Assembly (NCBI GenBank): GCA_005880165.1
Contig: VBJP01000146.1
Span: 1 to 5,222, forward strand
Origin: Chloroflexota bacterium
Lineage (GTDB): Bacteria; Chloroflexota; Limnocylindria; QHBO01
Direction of reading: 5' to 3'
DNA length: 5,222 nucleotides
Translations under genes and position numbers: made by a program
Shown: positions 4,703-5,222 of the stretch, piece after piece
Layout of the letters: the number at the start of each line of letters is the position of its first letter
Position numbering within the stretch: position 1 is the stretch's first letter
The notes under the pieces: generated by a model
The model's input: only the letters and a program-made list of their open reading frames with translations
Databases searched by the model: none
What the model was told of the DNA's origin: nothing

Positions 4703-5222
4703 CCAGCGCCGCGCCCGGCGAGAGGCGCCTCCCCTCAGCTCGCGCGTCCTCGAAGGGCACGTCGCCAAGAAGCGCCTGCACCTTCTGACGGAACGCTTCG
4801 TACTCCTCCCGAACCGCCCGGGGAACCGGGGCCCTGATCAGATCGCGGACCTTCTCTGCCGACCCGAGCAGGACCGCAGCGGCCCGCGGATCGCTGATGG
4901 TGACGACAGAGGCCAGCTTCTCCATCGCGGACGCGATCCCGGGCAGATCGCCGAGCCGGCGGCGGATCTCCAGGCTCTCCAGGTAGAGGCTCTTGGCCCG
5001 ATCGAGCTCATCGGATCGAGCGGCCACGTCACCGAGGTGGGCCAGCGCCCGCGCGACACCCCGCTCGTCGCCGATGGCCCGGGAGATGGCCAGGGCCTGG
5101 TCCAGGAGCTGTGCGGCCTCTTCGGATTTGCCCTGACGCCCGAGCATGACTCCCAGGCTGTCGAGCGCGAATGCCTCGCCCCAGCGGTCCCCCGCCGTTC
5201 GAAACGCGGCGATCCCCTCCTC
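4686..5222 (-). CDS. C-terminal part of a TPR-containing regulator/ATPase, 5'-truncated by window edge
   Basis: The frame is open from the right edge to a TGA at 4686-4688, giving 178 visible residues; the start lies outside the window. An internal ATG at 5147 is not the true start, because the 25 codons before it continue the same repeat pattern. Visible residues about 9-47, 48-86 and 87-110 are tetratricopeptide units of about 39 residues, each opening with a [A/R]xGD-type turn (TAGDRWGEA, RAIGDERGVARAL, RRLGDLPGIASAM). They are followed by a conserved tail: DPRAAAVLLGSAEKVRD, then a PVPRAVREEYEAF helix, then DARAEGRRLSPGAAL. This tail closes many large LuxR-, SARP/BTAD- or adenylate-cyclase/protein-kinase-type proteins with a central NTPase (AfsR/MalT-like). 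The N-terminal domain cannot be told from this fragment. TPRs in such proteins mediate ligand or protein binding that gates the ATPase. Confidence 0.85.
   Translation of the reverse strand, partial: EEGIAAFRTAGDRWGEAFALDSLGVMLGRQGKSEEAAQLLDQALAISRAIGDERGVARALAHLGDVAARSDELDRAKSLYLESLEIRRRLGDLPGIASAMEKLASVVTISDPRAAAVLLGSAEKVRDLIRAPVPRAVREEYEAFRQKVQALLGDVPFEDARAEGRRLSPGAALATLPL

Noticed and set aside
4722..4731. GAGGCGCCTC palindrome just past the DUF4242 stop
   Set aside because: It is a loopless 10-bp palindrome inside the coding region of the TPR gene, with no T-run; too weak to call a terminator.

Overview
This is a G+C-rich bacterial window with strong G/C preference at third codon positions and mostly clear AGGAGG-type ribosome binding sites. 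The gene mix suits a free-living high-GC lineage such as Chloroflexota (Limnocylindria-like) or Actinomycetota. It includes a secreted Asp-box protein, a lipoprotein with a long Thr/Pro linker, an SCO4226-type small protein and a large TPR-tailed regulator. The linker style leans slightly towards Chloroflexota. No marker gene settles the taxonomy.

Layout from left to right: (1) 1-1087, minus, the N-terminal 362 residues of a secreted or membrane-anchored protein with a PPC-like domain followed by at least three Asp-box (BNR) repeats; its C-terminus lies off the left edge. (2) 1208-1537, minus, a 109-residue protein of probable dimeric alpha/beta-barrel type. (3) 1650-2423, minus, a tandem two-domain VOC (glyoxalase/bleomycin-resistance fold) protein of the CFP30B-like group. 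(4) 2508-2876, minus, a single-domain VOC protein. (5) 2982-4298, minus, a secreted GH3-family beta-N-acetylhexosaminidase-like lipoprotein. (6) 4451-4702, plus, an SCO4226-family (DUF4242) small protein. (7) 4686-5222, minus, the C-terminal part of a TPR-containing regulator or ATPase; its N-terminus lies off the right edge.

Five consecutive genes (1-4298) read leftward, but the gaps of 84-120 bp contain strong inverted repeats. They are therefore probably several transcription units, not one tight operon. The two VOC genes (84 bp apart) are the best candidates for co-transcription. The only gene on the plus strand is the DUF4242 gene. It has a sigma70-like promoter (TTGACA, 17 bp, GAGAAT), diverges from the GH3 gene, and overlaps the 3' end of the TPR gene by 17 bp.

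The functions do not assemble into an obvious pathway. Two products face outward (Asp-box protein and GH3 lipoprotein) and could act on glycans or peptidoglycan. The four small proteins between and beside them are fold families often tied to small-molecule binding or stress, with no substrate visible here. I see no mobile element, CRISPR array, RNA gene or defence system. The points most worth a second look are the altered active-site motifs of the GH3 protein, the paired inverted repeats at 1569-1639, and the Asp-box protein cut by the edge.
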